NCBI RefSeq assembly: GCF_003696285.1
Contig: NZ_RFFL01000018.1
Location: 28,365-92,364, forward strand
DNA: 64,000 nt
Reading direction: 5' to 3'
DNA from: Stutzerimonas nitrititolerans
Lineage (GTDB): Bacteria; Pseudomonadota; Gammaproteobacteria; Pseudomonadales; Pseudomonadaceae
Under the pieces are notes generated by a model, which saw only the letters and a program-made list of their open reading frames with translations, was not told the DNA's origin and searched no databases. Shown in pieces: positions 29,605 through 38,047 of the stretch; within the stretch, counting starts at the first letter, position 1, and each line of letters opens with the position of its first letter. The position numbers and the translations under genes were made by a program.

Positions 29605-29931
29605 ATGATGAAAGGTGGCATGGCCGGCCTGATGAAGCAGGCGCAGCAGATGCAGGAAAAGATGCAGAAGATGCAGGAAGAGCTGGCGAACGCCGAAGTG
29701 ACCGGCCAGTCCGGTGCCGGCCTGGTCAGCGTGGTGATGAATGGTCGCCACGACGTCAAACGCGTCAGTCTCGATGACAGTCTGATGCAGGAAGACAAGG
29801 ACATCCTCGAAGACCTGATCGCTGCCGCCGTGAACGATGCGGTGCGCAAGATCGAGGCGAACAGCCAGGAAAAAATGGCCGGCATGACCGCTGGCATGCA
29901 GCTCCCCCCAGGCTTCAAGATGCCTTTCTAA
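29605..29931 (+). CDS. ybaB: YbaB/EbfC nucleoid-associated protein
   Basis: 108 residues: an N-terminal Met/Gln-rich helix ([19 protein letters not shown]), the beta-strand dimer core ([18 protein letters not shown]) and a C-terminal helix, ending in the PGFKMPF tail. It binds DNA as a dimer. The order dnaX-ybaB-recR is near-universal. Start ATG 29605 follows GAGGTG with good spacing. Confidence 0.95.
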   Translation: MMKGGMAGLMKQAQQMQEKMQKMQEELANAEVTGQSGAGLVSVVMNGRHDVKRVSLDDSLMQEDKDILEDLIAAAVNDAVRKIEANSQEKMAGMTAGMQLPPGFKMPF

Positions 29932-30082
29932 AACGGGCCGCCCAAGCGACGCGCATGGCTGCGTCGCTCGCAGGCGCGGGCACGCGCAGTAGACTTCGGT
30001 GCCCACGCCTCCTCGTGCCTTGCCTGCACGCCGCCTTAACGCCCTTTGCTCCGTTTCCTTTTTTCAATAACGACATCTATTT

Positions 30083-30682
30083 ATGAGCTTCAGTCCCCTC
30101 ATCCGCCAACTCATCGATGCCCTGCGGATTCTCCCCGGCGTCGGGCAGAAGACGGCGCAGCGCATGGCCCTGCAGATGCTGGAACGCGATCGCAGTGGTG
30201 GTCTGCGCCTGGCGCAGGCACTCAGCCGCGCCATGGCGGAGGTGGGGTATTGCCAGCAGTGCCGGACGCTGAGCGAAGAGGAGCTGTGCCCGCAGTGCGC
30301 CGATCCACGCCGTGACGATAGCCTGCTGTGCATCGTGCAAAGCCCGGTGGATGTCTTCGCGGTCGAGCAGACCGGCTTCCGCGGTCGCTATTTCGTGCTC
30401 AAGGGGCATCTGTCGCCCCTCGACGGTCTCGGCCCGGAGGCCATCGGTATTCCGGAATTGCTGGCGCGAGTCGCTGCAGGTTCGTTCAGCGAAGTGATCC
30501 TCGCCACCAACCCGACCGTGGAAGGTGAAGCCACCGCCCACTACATCGCGCAACTGCTGATCCCCAAGGGCCTGACCCTCAGCCGTATCGCCCATGGCGT
30601 ACCGCTGGGCGGCGAGCTGGATCTCGTCGACGGCGGAACCCTGGCTCATGCATTGGCCGGGCGCAAGACCATCAGTCTCTAG
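30083..30682 (+). CDS. recR: Recombination protein RecR
   Basis: 199 residues: helix-hairpin-helix ([16 protein letters not shown]), a four-Cys zinc finger ([16 protein letters not shown]), a Toprim domain ([31 protein letters not shown]) and a C-terminal Walker-B-like tail ([19 protein letters not shown]). It works with RecF/RecO in gap repair. The 151-base gap before it is unremarkable. Its TAG stop is formed by TA plus the first base of an inverted-repeat element. Confidence 0.96.
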   Translation: MSFSPLIRQLIDALRILPGVGQKTAQRMALQMLERDRSGGLRLAQALSRAMAEVGYCQQCRTLSEEELCPQCADPRRDDSLLCIVQSPVDVFAVEQTGFRGRYFVLKGHLSPLDGLGPEAIGIPELLARVAAGSFSEVILATNPTVEGEATAHYIAQLLIPKGLTLSRIAHGVPLGGELDLVDGGTLAHALAGRKTISL

Positions 30683-30802
30683 GGGCTGTTTCCGTTTCGT
30701 CGCACTCCGCGTTGCTGCGGCAAATGCCGCCAGGCCGGGCGGCGTTCCGCAAGGCGCGGGACGCATGCTCCGGCGCGGACGCGTACGAAACGGGAACAGA
30801 CC
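30682..30802. repeat. TA-flanked inverted-repeat element (medium copy, MITE-like)
   Basis: GGGGCTGTTTCCGTTTCGT and ACGAAACGGGAACAGACC are terminal inverted repeats around ~85 bases, with TA at both borders (30680-30681 and 30803-30804). It sits exactly at the recR stop codon and contains no ORF. Confidence 0.78.
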
Positions 30803-30979
30803 TAACGCAGCAGCGGCTCCGCTTATAACCGGTTATGCGGGTCATATGGCAACGCGACGGGTGCGAATGACCTACGAGATCGTGTAAAGTTCTAAGCCAA
30901 TGACGATAAATAACCAAAAAGAATAATGTGCTTTCTTTTGGTTATAAGGTCTCGGCGAAGCGTGCACGTGAGGTAGAAG
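30803..30979 (+). promoter_or_regulatory. ABC-operon upstream region with repeated ATAACC/GGTTAT motifs
   Basis: This AT-richer stretch has a perfect palindrome ATAACCGGTTAT at 30825-30836 and a larger interrupted inverted repeat at 30910-30945: ATAACCAAAA mirrored by TTTTGGTTAT. The half-site ATAACC thus occurs in both arrangements. The second repeat ends 34 bases before the substrate-binding-protein start, in a position suited to an operator or leader hairpin. The binding factor is unknown. Confidence 0.5.
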
Positions 30980-31969
30980 ATGAAGGCAAGGCTCTGGCTG
31001 GTTCCCGCTCTGTTGCTGCTGAGCGCGGTCGCGCAGGCGCAGGAAAAATTCAAGGTTGGCTATATTCGCGTGATGGACGACGCCCAGGCGATGGTCGCCC
31101 ATGAGGCGAAGCTGTACGAGAAGCATGGCCTGGATGTCGAACTGGTCGAATTCAGCTCAGGCACGGATTTGATCAAGGCCATCGTCGGTGGGCAGCTGGA
31201 TACCGGTGTCCTCGGCTTCACCAACGCGGTTGCCTGGGCCTCCAAGGGCGCCGACCTGAAGGTGGTCGGGGGCGCACAGCAGGGCTATCACTCGATCCTG
31301 GTGCGTAACGAAACCGGCATCGAAGACGTCGCGGGCCTCAAGGGTCACAGCCTGGCTTCTCAGCGCGAGGGCAGCACCGCCGATTCGGTACTGCGTGGTG
31401 TGACCCTGAAATCCGCCGGGCTGCAGCCCAGCGATGTGAATATCATGGGCGTCAGTCCGGCGGTTGCCGTGCAGTCGCTGGTGTCCGGTCGGGTCGATGC
31501 GGCTTTCCTGTTCGAACCCTATGACCGCATCGCCCAGTTGGTGGCGCCGGTCAAGCAGATCTACGAGATCGGCGAAGTCTGGCCGTTCCCCTGCATGGTG
31601 GTGATCACCTCGGGCGAGACCCTGGCCAAGCGCAAGGATGCCGTCTGGAAATCCCTCGATGCCCAGCGTGATGCCATCGAATTGTTGGAGAACCAGCCGG
31701 CCGAAGCGGCCAAGCTGATCGCCGATTATTTCATCGCCGAGCCGACACTGAAGACCCTGGAGCGCGGCGAGCTGCCCCGCGAAGTGGTGATCGAGGAAGC
31801 CATCGCGACCCAGGACTTCACCGCCAAACTGGACGATGCCGACCTGGCGCGTATCCAGGAACTGGCCGATATCCTTCAGGAGCTGGGTTCGCTGAAAACC
31901 CGCGACGGCAAGCCGTTCGATACCAGCGCGATCCTGGATCTGTCCTGGCAGGACGCACGCGAACTCTAA
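30980..31969 (+). CDS. ABC transporter substrate-binding protein (NitT/TauT, SsuA-like)
   Basis: 329 residues with a cleavable signal (MKARLWLVPALLLLSAVAQAQ), so periplasmic. The core matches the aliphatic sulfonate/nitrate/taurine class: FKVGYIRVMDDAQAMVAHE, VEFSSGTDLIKAIVGGQLD, GVLGFTNAVAWASKGADL and VGVSPAVAVQSL-like GVSPAVAVQSLVSGRVDAAF. The substrate is unknown. An ATPase, a permease and a second periplasmic protein follow. Confidence 0.88.
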   Translation: MKARLWLVPALLLLSAVAQAQEKFKVGYIRVMDDAQAMVAHEAKLYEKHGLDVELVEFSSGTDLIKAIVGGQLDTGVLGFTNAVAWASKGADLKVVGGAQQGYHSILVRNETGIEDVAGLKGHSLASQREGSTADSVLRGVTLKSAGLQPSDVNIMGVSPAVAVQSLVSGRVDAAFLFEPYDRIAQLVAPVKQIYEIGEVWPFPCMVVITSGETLAKRKDAVWKSLDAQRDAIELLENQPAEAAKLIADYFIAEPTLKTLERGELPREVVIEEAIATQDFTAKLDDADLARIQELADILQELGSLKTRDGKPFDTSAILDLSWQDAREL

Positions 31970-32055
31970 TACGGAACAATTACCCTTTGCCCGGCCACGT
32001 GCTGGGCAGCTTTCATTCTGCCGGCTGCTGCCGGTGAAGTTCTTTCAGGTTTTTC

Positions 32056-32802
32056 ATGCAGCTCAGATTTGAAGAAGTAGACAAGCGCTTCGGGCAACTC
32101 GAAGTCATCAAGGGGTTCAATGGCGAGTTCGCCCAAGGCGAATTGGTGGCGCTGGTCGGGCCTTCCGGTTGCGGCAAGTCGACCCTGCTGCACCTGGTGG
32201 CCGGGCTGGAAAACCCGAGCGCGGGCCGTGTGCTGGCCGATGGCAAGCCGATTCCGGGGCCGAGCCCGCGGCGCACGCTGGTGTTCCAGGAGCATGCGCT
32301 CTATCCCTGGCTGAGCCTGCAGGGCAACGTCGCCATGGCGCTGGAGTTGCAGGGCGTGGCCAAGGCCAGTGCCTTCGAGCAGGCTGCGGCATGGTTGGCG
32401 CGGGTGAGTCTGGAAGGTTTCGAGCACTATTATCCGCATCAGGTTTCCGGTGGCATGCGCCAGCGTACGGCGTTGGCGCGGGCTTTCATTGCCAAACCCG
32501 AGGTGCTGTTGCTCGATGAGCCTTTCGGTGCGCTGGATGCGCTGACCCGCATGGCACTGCAGGATGTGCTGCTGGAGCTGATCAAGGAGCACCAGCCCAC
32601 CGTGTTGCTGGTGACCCACGATGTCGATGAGGCGTTGTACCTGGCCGATCATGTGCTGGTGTTCAGTCCGCGCCCGGCACGCGTGTTGAAGACCTTCAAC
32701 TTCACCCATTGCGAGAAGAGCCACGACCTCACTGCGTTCGCCACCGAGCGCACCGAGATCCTTCGCCTGCTGGGCATCAAGACGGAGGTTGCACAGGCAT
32801 GA
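32056..32802 (+). CDS. ABC transporter ATP-binding protein (NitT/TauT family)
   Basis: 248 residues: Walker A GPSGCGKSTLL, Q-loop LVFQEHALYPW, signature VSGGMRQRTALARA, Walker B LLLDEPFGALDALTR and switch His in LLVTHDVDEALYLAD. This is the SsuB/TauB-type sequence. An 86-base gap separates it from the binding-protein gene, but the permease start overlaps its stop as ATGA. Confidence 0.94.
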   Translation: MQLRFEEVDKRFGQLEVIKGFNGEFAQGELVALVGPSGCGKSTLLHLVAGLENPSAGRVLADGKPIPGPSPRRTLVFQEHALYPWLSLQGNVAMALELQGVAKASAFEQAAAWLARVSLEGFEHYYPHQVSGGMRQRTALARAFIAKPEVLLLDEPFGALDALTRMALQDVLLELIKEHQPTVLLVTHDVDEALYLADHVLVFSPRPARVLKTFNFTHCEKSHDLTAFATERTEILRLLGIKTEVAQA

Positions 32803-33572
32803 GCCAGCCTCGTCGTCTTACCGGACCCAAGAAATACCTCGCCGTAGCGCTGGCGGTCCTGTTCATCCTGTTGATCTGGCAGGCCGCGGCCTGGAGCCTG
32901 CCGTCGTTCCTGATGCCGGGAATCCCCACGGTGCTCGAACGGCTGTTCGCCACGGTGCAAGAACCGCAGTTTCGCGAAGGCCTGTACGGCAGCATGAGTC
33001 GCCTCGGCAGTGGCTACAGCTTCGCGTTGCTGTTCGGCATAGGCTTCGGCCTGGTCGGCGGGGTGCTGTTCTTCTTTCGCGAAATCCTGCGCTCGGCCAT
33101 CGTCATTCTGCAGTCGATTCCCTCGATCGCCTGGGTGCCGCTGTTCCTCATCGTCATGGGTTTCGGCAACCTGCCGATCATCGTGGTGGTGGCGCTGGCG
33201 GCATTCTTCCCCATGGCGCTGTCGGTGATGAACGCCACCGAAAGCGTGCAGCCGGTGCATGTGTCGGCCGCGCGGGTGATGGGTGCTTCGCGCTGGCAGC
33301 TGCTGCGCCGCGTCTACCTGCCGGCGGTAATGCCGGAGTTGATCACCGGTGCCCAGCTGGCCTTCGGCAACGCCTGGCGGGCGCTGATTTCCGCCGAGAT
33401 GCTGATCGGCTTCGGTCAGGGACTCGGGCGTTCACTGGCATATTCCGGCGAGATCGCCGACATGAGCGGCGTGATGATGAACATCCTGGTGATCGCCATC
33501 CTCGCCACGCTGATCGATCAGGTGGTGCTGGAAAAATTCAAGCAACGGATGCTGCGTTACCAATACGTCTGA
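32799..33572 (+). CDS. ABC transporter permease (NitT/TauT family)
   Basis: 257 residues, six predicted membrane helices. The EAA loop is present as AARVMGASRWQLLRRVYLPAVMPELITGAQLAF (the first 14 residues carry the family's A-x-x-x-G-A). ATG 32799 overlaps the ATPase stop. It forms the channel with the preceding ATPase. Confidence 0.93.
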   Translation: MSQPRRLTGPKKYLAVALAVLFILLIWQAAAWSLPSFLMPGIPTVLERLFATVQEPQFREGLYGSMSRLGSGYSFALLFGIGFGLVGGVLFFFREILRSAIVILQSIPSIAWVPLFLIVMGFGNLPIIVVVALAAFFPMALSVMNATESVQPVHVSAARVMGASRWQLLRRVYLPAVMPELITGAQLAFGNAWRALISAEMLIGFGQGLGRSLAYSGEIADMSGVMMNILVIAILATLIDQVVLEKFKQRMLRYQYV

Positions 33573-33582
33573 GGTTCTCGCC

Positions 33583-34278
33583 ATGCGCGCATTGCCGTTT
33601 CTCGCCTTGCTATCGGCCCTGCTGGCGCCGGGCCTGGCGTGCGCCGAGCCGTTGCGCGCTGCCTTGCCCGAATATCGCGTGCTGTCCAGCAGCGAAAGCG
33701 AGAGCTTCGAGCCGGCATTGTTGCAGGCACTGGCTGAATCCCTGGAAGAGACGGTGGACGTTGCGGAGCGCTCCGAGGCTGCCGACCTGCAGTTGGGCCC
33801 GGCGAAGGTCGGGCCGGTCTACTACCAGGCCGTACCGGCTGCCCTGACGGCCAACCAAGGCGGCGCCGTCGATTGGCCGCAACTGCGGGGGCAGCCCTTC
33901 TGCATCGCCGTTGCAAGCCCTTATACGCAGTTCATCGTGCAGCGCTTCGGTGCGCAACCACGCGAATACCCCAGCGCCGCCCATGCGCTGATCGGCCTCA
34001 AGCTCGGTGAGTGCAGGGCAGTGGTCGACGACCATCGCCTGCTCGCCGAGATGGCCAAACTGCCCGAATGGCGGCGCTACAACACCTTGCTGCCTGCCTT
34101 GCCGGACGCAGAGCAGGTGTTGCGCATCGGTACCGAGAACGGCGCATTAAGGGCGCGTGTCGATGCGCTGATCCAGGCCTGGGAAGGCGAGGGCAGGCTG
34201 GAGGAGCTGGTTCAGTTCTGGATTGATGAGGTCGCGTTCCAGGCCTATGTGCTGGCCGATACCCTGGATTGCCATTGA
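33583..34278 (+). CDS. Periplasmic solute-binding-like protein (SBP_bac_3-like)
   Basis: 231 residues with a signal peptide ending ALLAPGLACA. The rest resembles half-length extracellular solute-binding proteins: LRAALPEYRVLSSSES at the start, GQPFCIAVASPYTQFIVQRFG and KLGECRAVVDDHRLLAEM in the hinge region. It follows the permease by 10 bases, so it belongs to the same operon as a second binding or sensory protein. Weak family match; function unknown. Confidence 0.7.
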   Translation: MRALPFLALLSALLAPGLACAEPLRAALPEYRVLSSSESESFEPALLQALAESLEETVDVAERSEAADLQLGPAKVGPVYYQAVPAALTANQGGAVDWPQLRGQPFCIAVASPYTQFIVQRFGAQPREYPSAAHALIGLKLGECRAVVDDHRLLAEMAKLPEWRRYNTLLPALPDAEQVLRIGTENGALRARVDALIQAWEGEGRLEELVQFWIDEVAFQAYVLADTLDCH

Positions 34279-34604
34279 GCCAAGGACATCGATGATCGAG
34301 CCTGGGCGGAGCCGCCGATAAGCCTTCCTTGTGCGTCTGTATCGAAACCAGTCGACACGCCAATGACAAAACCCTGAAAACGACCTTGCGTCCAGCGCTT
34401 AGGACGGTGGTACGATCCGTCGGTCGTTTCCCTGCATGGCATCCGATGGGGCCGGCTCGCACCGATGGCTCGTATATGTAGCCGAGCCTGAGAGCATGGA
34501 TCGATTCTGCCTGGCGATTGCGTACCTTCGCGCCGCGCTCGCTAGCCGTGCACTCGACTCACCAAGGCCAGGATGTCTGGAACAAACAATAAAGGGTGTC
34601 TCGA
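34279..34604 (+). other. Gene-free stretch upstream of the symporter gene
   Basis: 326 bases without a convincing ORF. A possible promoter is TTGCGT (34386-34391) with TACGAT (34411-34416) 19 bases on and TG just before it. No riboswitch fold or strong terminator was recognised. Confidence 0.3.
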
Positions 34605-35966
34605 ATGGAATTGCTGAATAACCTCGTCAATAGCGTCAACGGCCTCGTCTGGGGCCCGCCCATGCTGGTGCTGATTCTGGGCACCGGTTTCATACTGATG
34701 ATCCTCCTCAAATTCATGCCGTTGCGCCGTCTGGGCACTGGCTTCGCCTATATATGGCGAGGCCGTGACAAGGGTGATGAGACGACAGGCGAGATCAGCC
34801 CCTTCCAGGCGCTGATGACCTGCCTGGCGGCTACCGTCGGTACCGGCAATATTGCCGGTGTCGCTACCGCCATCTTCCTCGGCGGGCCGGGTGCGCTGTT
34901 CTGGATGTGGTGCACCGCGCTGGTGGGCATGGCCACCAAGTACTGCGAAGTGGTACTGGCCGTGCATTACCGTGAGAAGGACGACCGCGGCGAGCATGTC
35001 GGCGGGCCGATGTACGCCATCAAGAACGGCCTGGGCAAGAAGTGGCTCTGGCTGGGCGGCGCCTTCGCCATCTTCGGCGGACTGGCCGGTTTCGGCATCG
35101 GCAACATGGTGCAGGTCAACAGCATGGCCCATGCGCTGCAGACGACGTTCAACGTGCCACTCTGGGTTACCGGGTTGGCGACCATGGTAGTCGTGGGGCT
35201 GGTCATCCTCGGCGGCATCAAGCGTATCGGCAAGGTCGCGGCGGCATTGGTGCCCTTCATGTGCGTGGCGTACATCATCGCCGGGATCGTGGTGCTGGTG
35301 GTCAACGTCGATGCGATCCCCACCGCCTTCAATCTGATCTTCACCCATGCCTTCACGCCGATCGCTGCCACTGGTGGCTTCGCTGGCGCTGCGGTCATGG
35401 CAGCGATCCGTTTCGGTGTGGCGCGCGGCATCTTCTCCAACGAGGCGGGTCTCGGGACGGCTGGTATCGCCCAGGCGGCCGGCACCACCACCAGTTCGGT
35501 GCGCTCCGGCATCATCGGCATGATGGGTACCTTCATCGACACCATCATCATCTGTTCGATAACAGGTCTCGCCATCATCTGTTCGGGGGTCTGGACCAGC
35601 GGTGAAAGTGGTGCGGCATTGTCGGCAGCTGCGTTCGAGCAGGCCATGCCAGGCATCGGTGGAGCGGTGCTGACCGTTGCGCTGGTGGTCTTCGCTTTCA
35701 CCACCATCCTCGGCTGGAGCTACTTCGGCGAGAAATGCTGGGAATTCATGGTCGGCACCAAAGCAATCTGGCCGTTCAGGGTGATCTGGGTGCTGGCCGT
35801 GCCTTTCGGTGCGGTGGCCCAGCTGGACTTCGCCTGGCTGCTGGCCGATACGCTCAACGGCCTCATGGCGATTCCCAACCTGATCTCCTTGCTGTTGCTG
35901 AGCCCGGTGGTGGTCAAGCTGACCAAGGAATACTTCGCGCGCGACCGGCTGGCGCCTGCGGTCTGA
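34605..35966 (+). CDS. Sodium:alanine (AGCS) symporter
   Basis: 453 residues with about eleven membrane segments. Family landmarks: VATVGTGNIAGVATAIFLGGPGALFWMW given here by TVGTGNIAGVATAI, GGPMYAIKNG, RGIFSNEAGLGTAGIAQAA and TTILGWSYFGEKC. It imports alanine or glycine with sodium. ATG 34605 follows AAAGGGTGTCTCGA; GTG 34596 would add three residues. Confidence 0.93.
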   Translation: MELLNNLVNSVNGLVWGPPMLVLILGTGFILMILLKFMPLRRLGTGFAYIWRGRDKGDETTGEISPFQALMTCLAATVGTGNIAGVATAIFLGGPGALFWMWCTALVGMATKYCEVVLAVHYREKDDRGEHVGGPMYAIKNGLGKKWLWLGGAFAIFGGLAGFGIGNMVQVNSMAHALQTTFNVPLWVTGLATMVVVGLVILGGIKRIGKVAAALVPFMCVAYIIAGIVVLVVNVDAIPTAFNLIFTHAFTPIAATGGFAGAAVMAAIRFGVARGIFSNEAGLGTAGIAQAAGTTTSSVRSGIIGMMGTFIDTIIICSITGLAIICSGVWTSGESGAALSAAAFEQAMPGIGGAVLTVALVVFAFTTILGWSYFGEKCWEFMVGTKAIWPFRVIWVLAVPFGAVAQLDFAWLLADTLNGLMAIPNLISLLLLSPVVVKLTKEYFARDRLAPAV

Positions 35967-36025
35967 TAATCCTTGGGCCATGGGTTTCTGCCCCTGGCCC
36001 TTCACTATAAAAATCAGGAGTTCAC

Positions 36026-36526
36026 ATGACTGAAGTAACCCTCAAGGGCACCCCGATCGAGATTGCAGGCGACTTTCCGCAAGCGGGACAGCAGGCCAAA
36101 CCGTTCCGTCTGGTCGGCACCGACCTGTCTGATGTCGAGCTGGCATCCTTCGTCGGCAAGCGCAAGGTGCTGAATATCTTTCCGAGCGTCGACACTCCGA
36201 CCTGCGCCACCTCAGTACGCAAATTCAACGCCCAGGCCAACGAGCTGGCCAACACCGTCGTCGTGTGCATCTCGGCGGACCTGCCATTCGCCCAGGCACG
36301 CTTCTGTGGTGCGGAAGGCCTGGCGAATGTCATCAATCTGTCGACCATGCGTGGCAGCCAGTTCCTGCGGGACTACGGCGTTGCGATCACCAGTGGGCCG
36401 CTTGCGGGTCTGGCGGCGCGCGCTGTCGTGGTCATCGACGAGCAAAACAAGGTACTGCACAGCGAGCTGGTCGCTGAAATCGGTAACGAGCCCGATTACG
36501 AGGCTGCGATCGCTTCACTGAAGTAA
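36026..36526 (+). CDS. tpx: Thiol peroxidase (atypical 2-Cys peroxiredoxin)
   Basis: 166 residues. Peroxidatic C60 in [19 protein letters not shown] and resolving C94 in ARFCGAEGL define Tpx, which reduces lipid hydroperoxides using thioredoxin. A clear AGGAG precedes the ATG. A stem follows the gene. Confidence 0.96.
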   Translation: MTEVTLKGTPIEIAGDFPQAGQQAKPFRLVGTDLSDVELASFVGKRKVLNIFPSVDTPTCATSVRKFNAQANELANTVVVCISADLPFAQARFCGAEGLANVINLSTMRGSQFLRDYGVAITSGPLAGLAARAVVVIDEQNKVLHSELVAEIGNEPDYEAAIASLK

Positions 36527-36535
36527 CTGCTACCT

Positions 36536-36574
36536 GCGGAAGCGGCGAGGCTCTGGAACGCCGCTTCCGCTTCT
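36536..36574 (+). terminator. Terminator-like hairpin after tpx
   Basis: GCGGAAGCGGCG (36536-36547) and CGCCGCTTCCGC (36559-36570) form a perfect 12-bp stem, followed by a weak pyrimidine run TTCTGTTCC. It lies 10 bases after the stop. Confidence 0.7.
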
Positions 36575-36786
36575 GTTCCGAATCCCGGCGACGTAGAACC
36601 GTCGGCAATCCCCTTGCCGTTTGTCGCCATCAATTGGCTGGAGTCTTGGCGGGCTATTAGCTTGCCAGAATCGTTTGCGCCTCAAGTCGCAGCGATCGGT
36701 TCGCAACGGCGGTGACCAGGCGGATAGTTGCCTGATTACAAAAATCTTTCACGCCGGTTGCGGTCTTAGCACGTGATGCCTTTTGA

Positions 36787-37992
36787 ATGGATTCAGTTAT
36801 GCCCAACCCGCATTCCAAAAAGATCGGTGTATCCGGCACGGGAATGATCGCGCGGGGTTTCCTGCGATTGATCAAGCAACATTATCCGGACCTGGAAATC
36901 TCCCGGATTCTGACCCGACGCCCGTTCAACTCCTTCAGCGATTTTCCACTGGCCGAACGGCTGACCCATTCGATCGACGACCTGGTCGATCATTCCGACC
37001 TTATCGTCGAATGCAGTGGTGATGTTTTCCATGGCACCGAAGTCATCGAACGCGCTTTCGAGGCTGGCTTGCCGGTGGTCACGGTCAACGCCGAACTGCA
37101 GGTGACCACTGGCTCGTACCTGGCCGGCAAAGGCTTCATCACCGAGGCGGAGGGGGATCAGCCGGGTTCGCTTGCAGCGCTGCATGAAGAAGCGCTGCAG
37201 ATGGGCTTCAAACCGCTCGTCTACGGCAACATGAAGGGTTATCTGAATCATGATCCAACGCCCGAGAACATGGCCTACTGGGCGCGGCTCCAGGGCATCA
37301 GCGTCGATCAGACCACGTCCTTCACCGATGGCACCAAGGTGCAGATCGAACAGGTGGTGGTGGGCAACGGATTGGGGGCGACCATCACGCGTCAGGGGCT
37401 CGAAGGGATCGCTTCGACCAACCTGAATGACAGCGCCAGCGTCCTCGGCATGCTGGCCGAGCGCCTGGGCCAACCCATCACGGACTACGTCATTCCCTCC
37501 GGATTCCCGGCGGGCGGCGTGTTCCTGGTCTGCCGGCATGATGCCGAACAGCAGCAGGCGATCGAATACTTCAAGCTGGGGCCCGGTCCCTATTACACCT
37601 TGATTCGCCCGTTCCACCTGTGCTCGCTCGAGGTGGGCAAGACGGTGCGCCGGGTTCTCGCCGGTGGTGGCGTGCTGCTGAACAACTCGACTGCGCCGAC
37701 GCTGGGCGTTGCGGCAATCGCCAAGCGGCCCATGCGCGGGGGTGAGCTGATCGAACGTGGTATCGGTGGTTTCCAGTTCCGTGGCGAGGCGGTGAAGCTC
37801 GCCGAGCATCCCGACCACGTGCCCATCGGCCTGCTGCGCAAGACGGCGCTCAAGCGTGCCGTCGAACCCGGCCAGATAATCACCTATGACGACGTGGACA
37901 TTCTGCCGAGTCGAGCGCTGGAGATCGTGTTGCAGCAGGCCGAGGCGGCGACGGTGCCGCTGGAGCTCACACGGGTGGCCCTGAACGGCTGA
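36787..37992 (+). CDS. NAD(P)-dependent oxidoreductase with C-terminal SAF domain
   Basis: 401 residues. The N-terminus is a Rossmann domain (KIGVSGTGMIARGFLRLI; VECSGDVFHGTEVIERAFEAG) related to homoserine-dehydrogenase/Gfo-type enzymes; the C-terminus is a SAF domain (VPIGLLRKTALKRAVEPGQIITYDDVDI cited by its LKRAVEPGQIITYDDV core), which resembles sialic-acid synthase antifreeze-type domains. Such proteins occur near cell-surface sugar loci, but the reaction is unknown to me. It is convergent with a MurJ-like flippase. The start is uncertain (36787 or 36799); no good ribosome site is visible. Confidence 0.75.
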   Translation: MDSVMPNPHSKKIGVSGTGMIARGFLRLIKQHYPDLEISRILTRRPFNSFSDFPLAERLTHSIDDLVDHSDLIVECSGDVFHGTEVIERAFEAGLPVVTVNAELQVTTGSYLAGKGFITEAEGDQPGSLAALHEEALQMGFKPLVYGNMKGYLNHDPTPENMAYWARLQGISVDQTTSFTDGTKVQIEQVVVGNGLGATITRQGLEGIASTNLNDSASVLGMLAERLGQPITDYVIPSGFPAGGVFLVCRHDAEQQQAIEYFKLGPGPYYTLIRPFHLCSLEVGKTVRRVLAGGGVLLNNSTAPTLGVAAIAKRPMRGGELIERGIGGFQFRGEAVKLAEHPDHVPIGLLRKTALKRAVEPGQIITYDDVDILPSRALEIVLQQAEAATVPLELTRVALNG

Positions 37993-38012
37993 AGAAGAAC
38001 CAGAGCGCAAGG

Positions 38013-38037
38013 GAACCGCTTGCCCAGCGGTTCTTTT
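38013..38037 (+). terminator. Rho-independent terminator between convergent genes
   Basis: GAACCGCT, loop TGCCC, AGCGGTTC, then TTTT. It is 20 bases past the oxidoreductase stop. Confidence 0.85.
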
Positions 38038-38047
38038 GCGTGTGCGG

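Noticed and set aside
34542..36005. A 487-codon minus-strand frame opposite the alanine symporter
   Set aside because: Antisense shadow; the plus strand has a complete AGCS family match.
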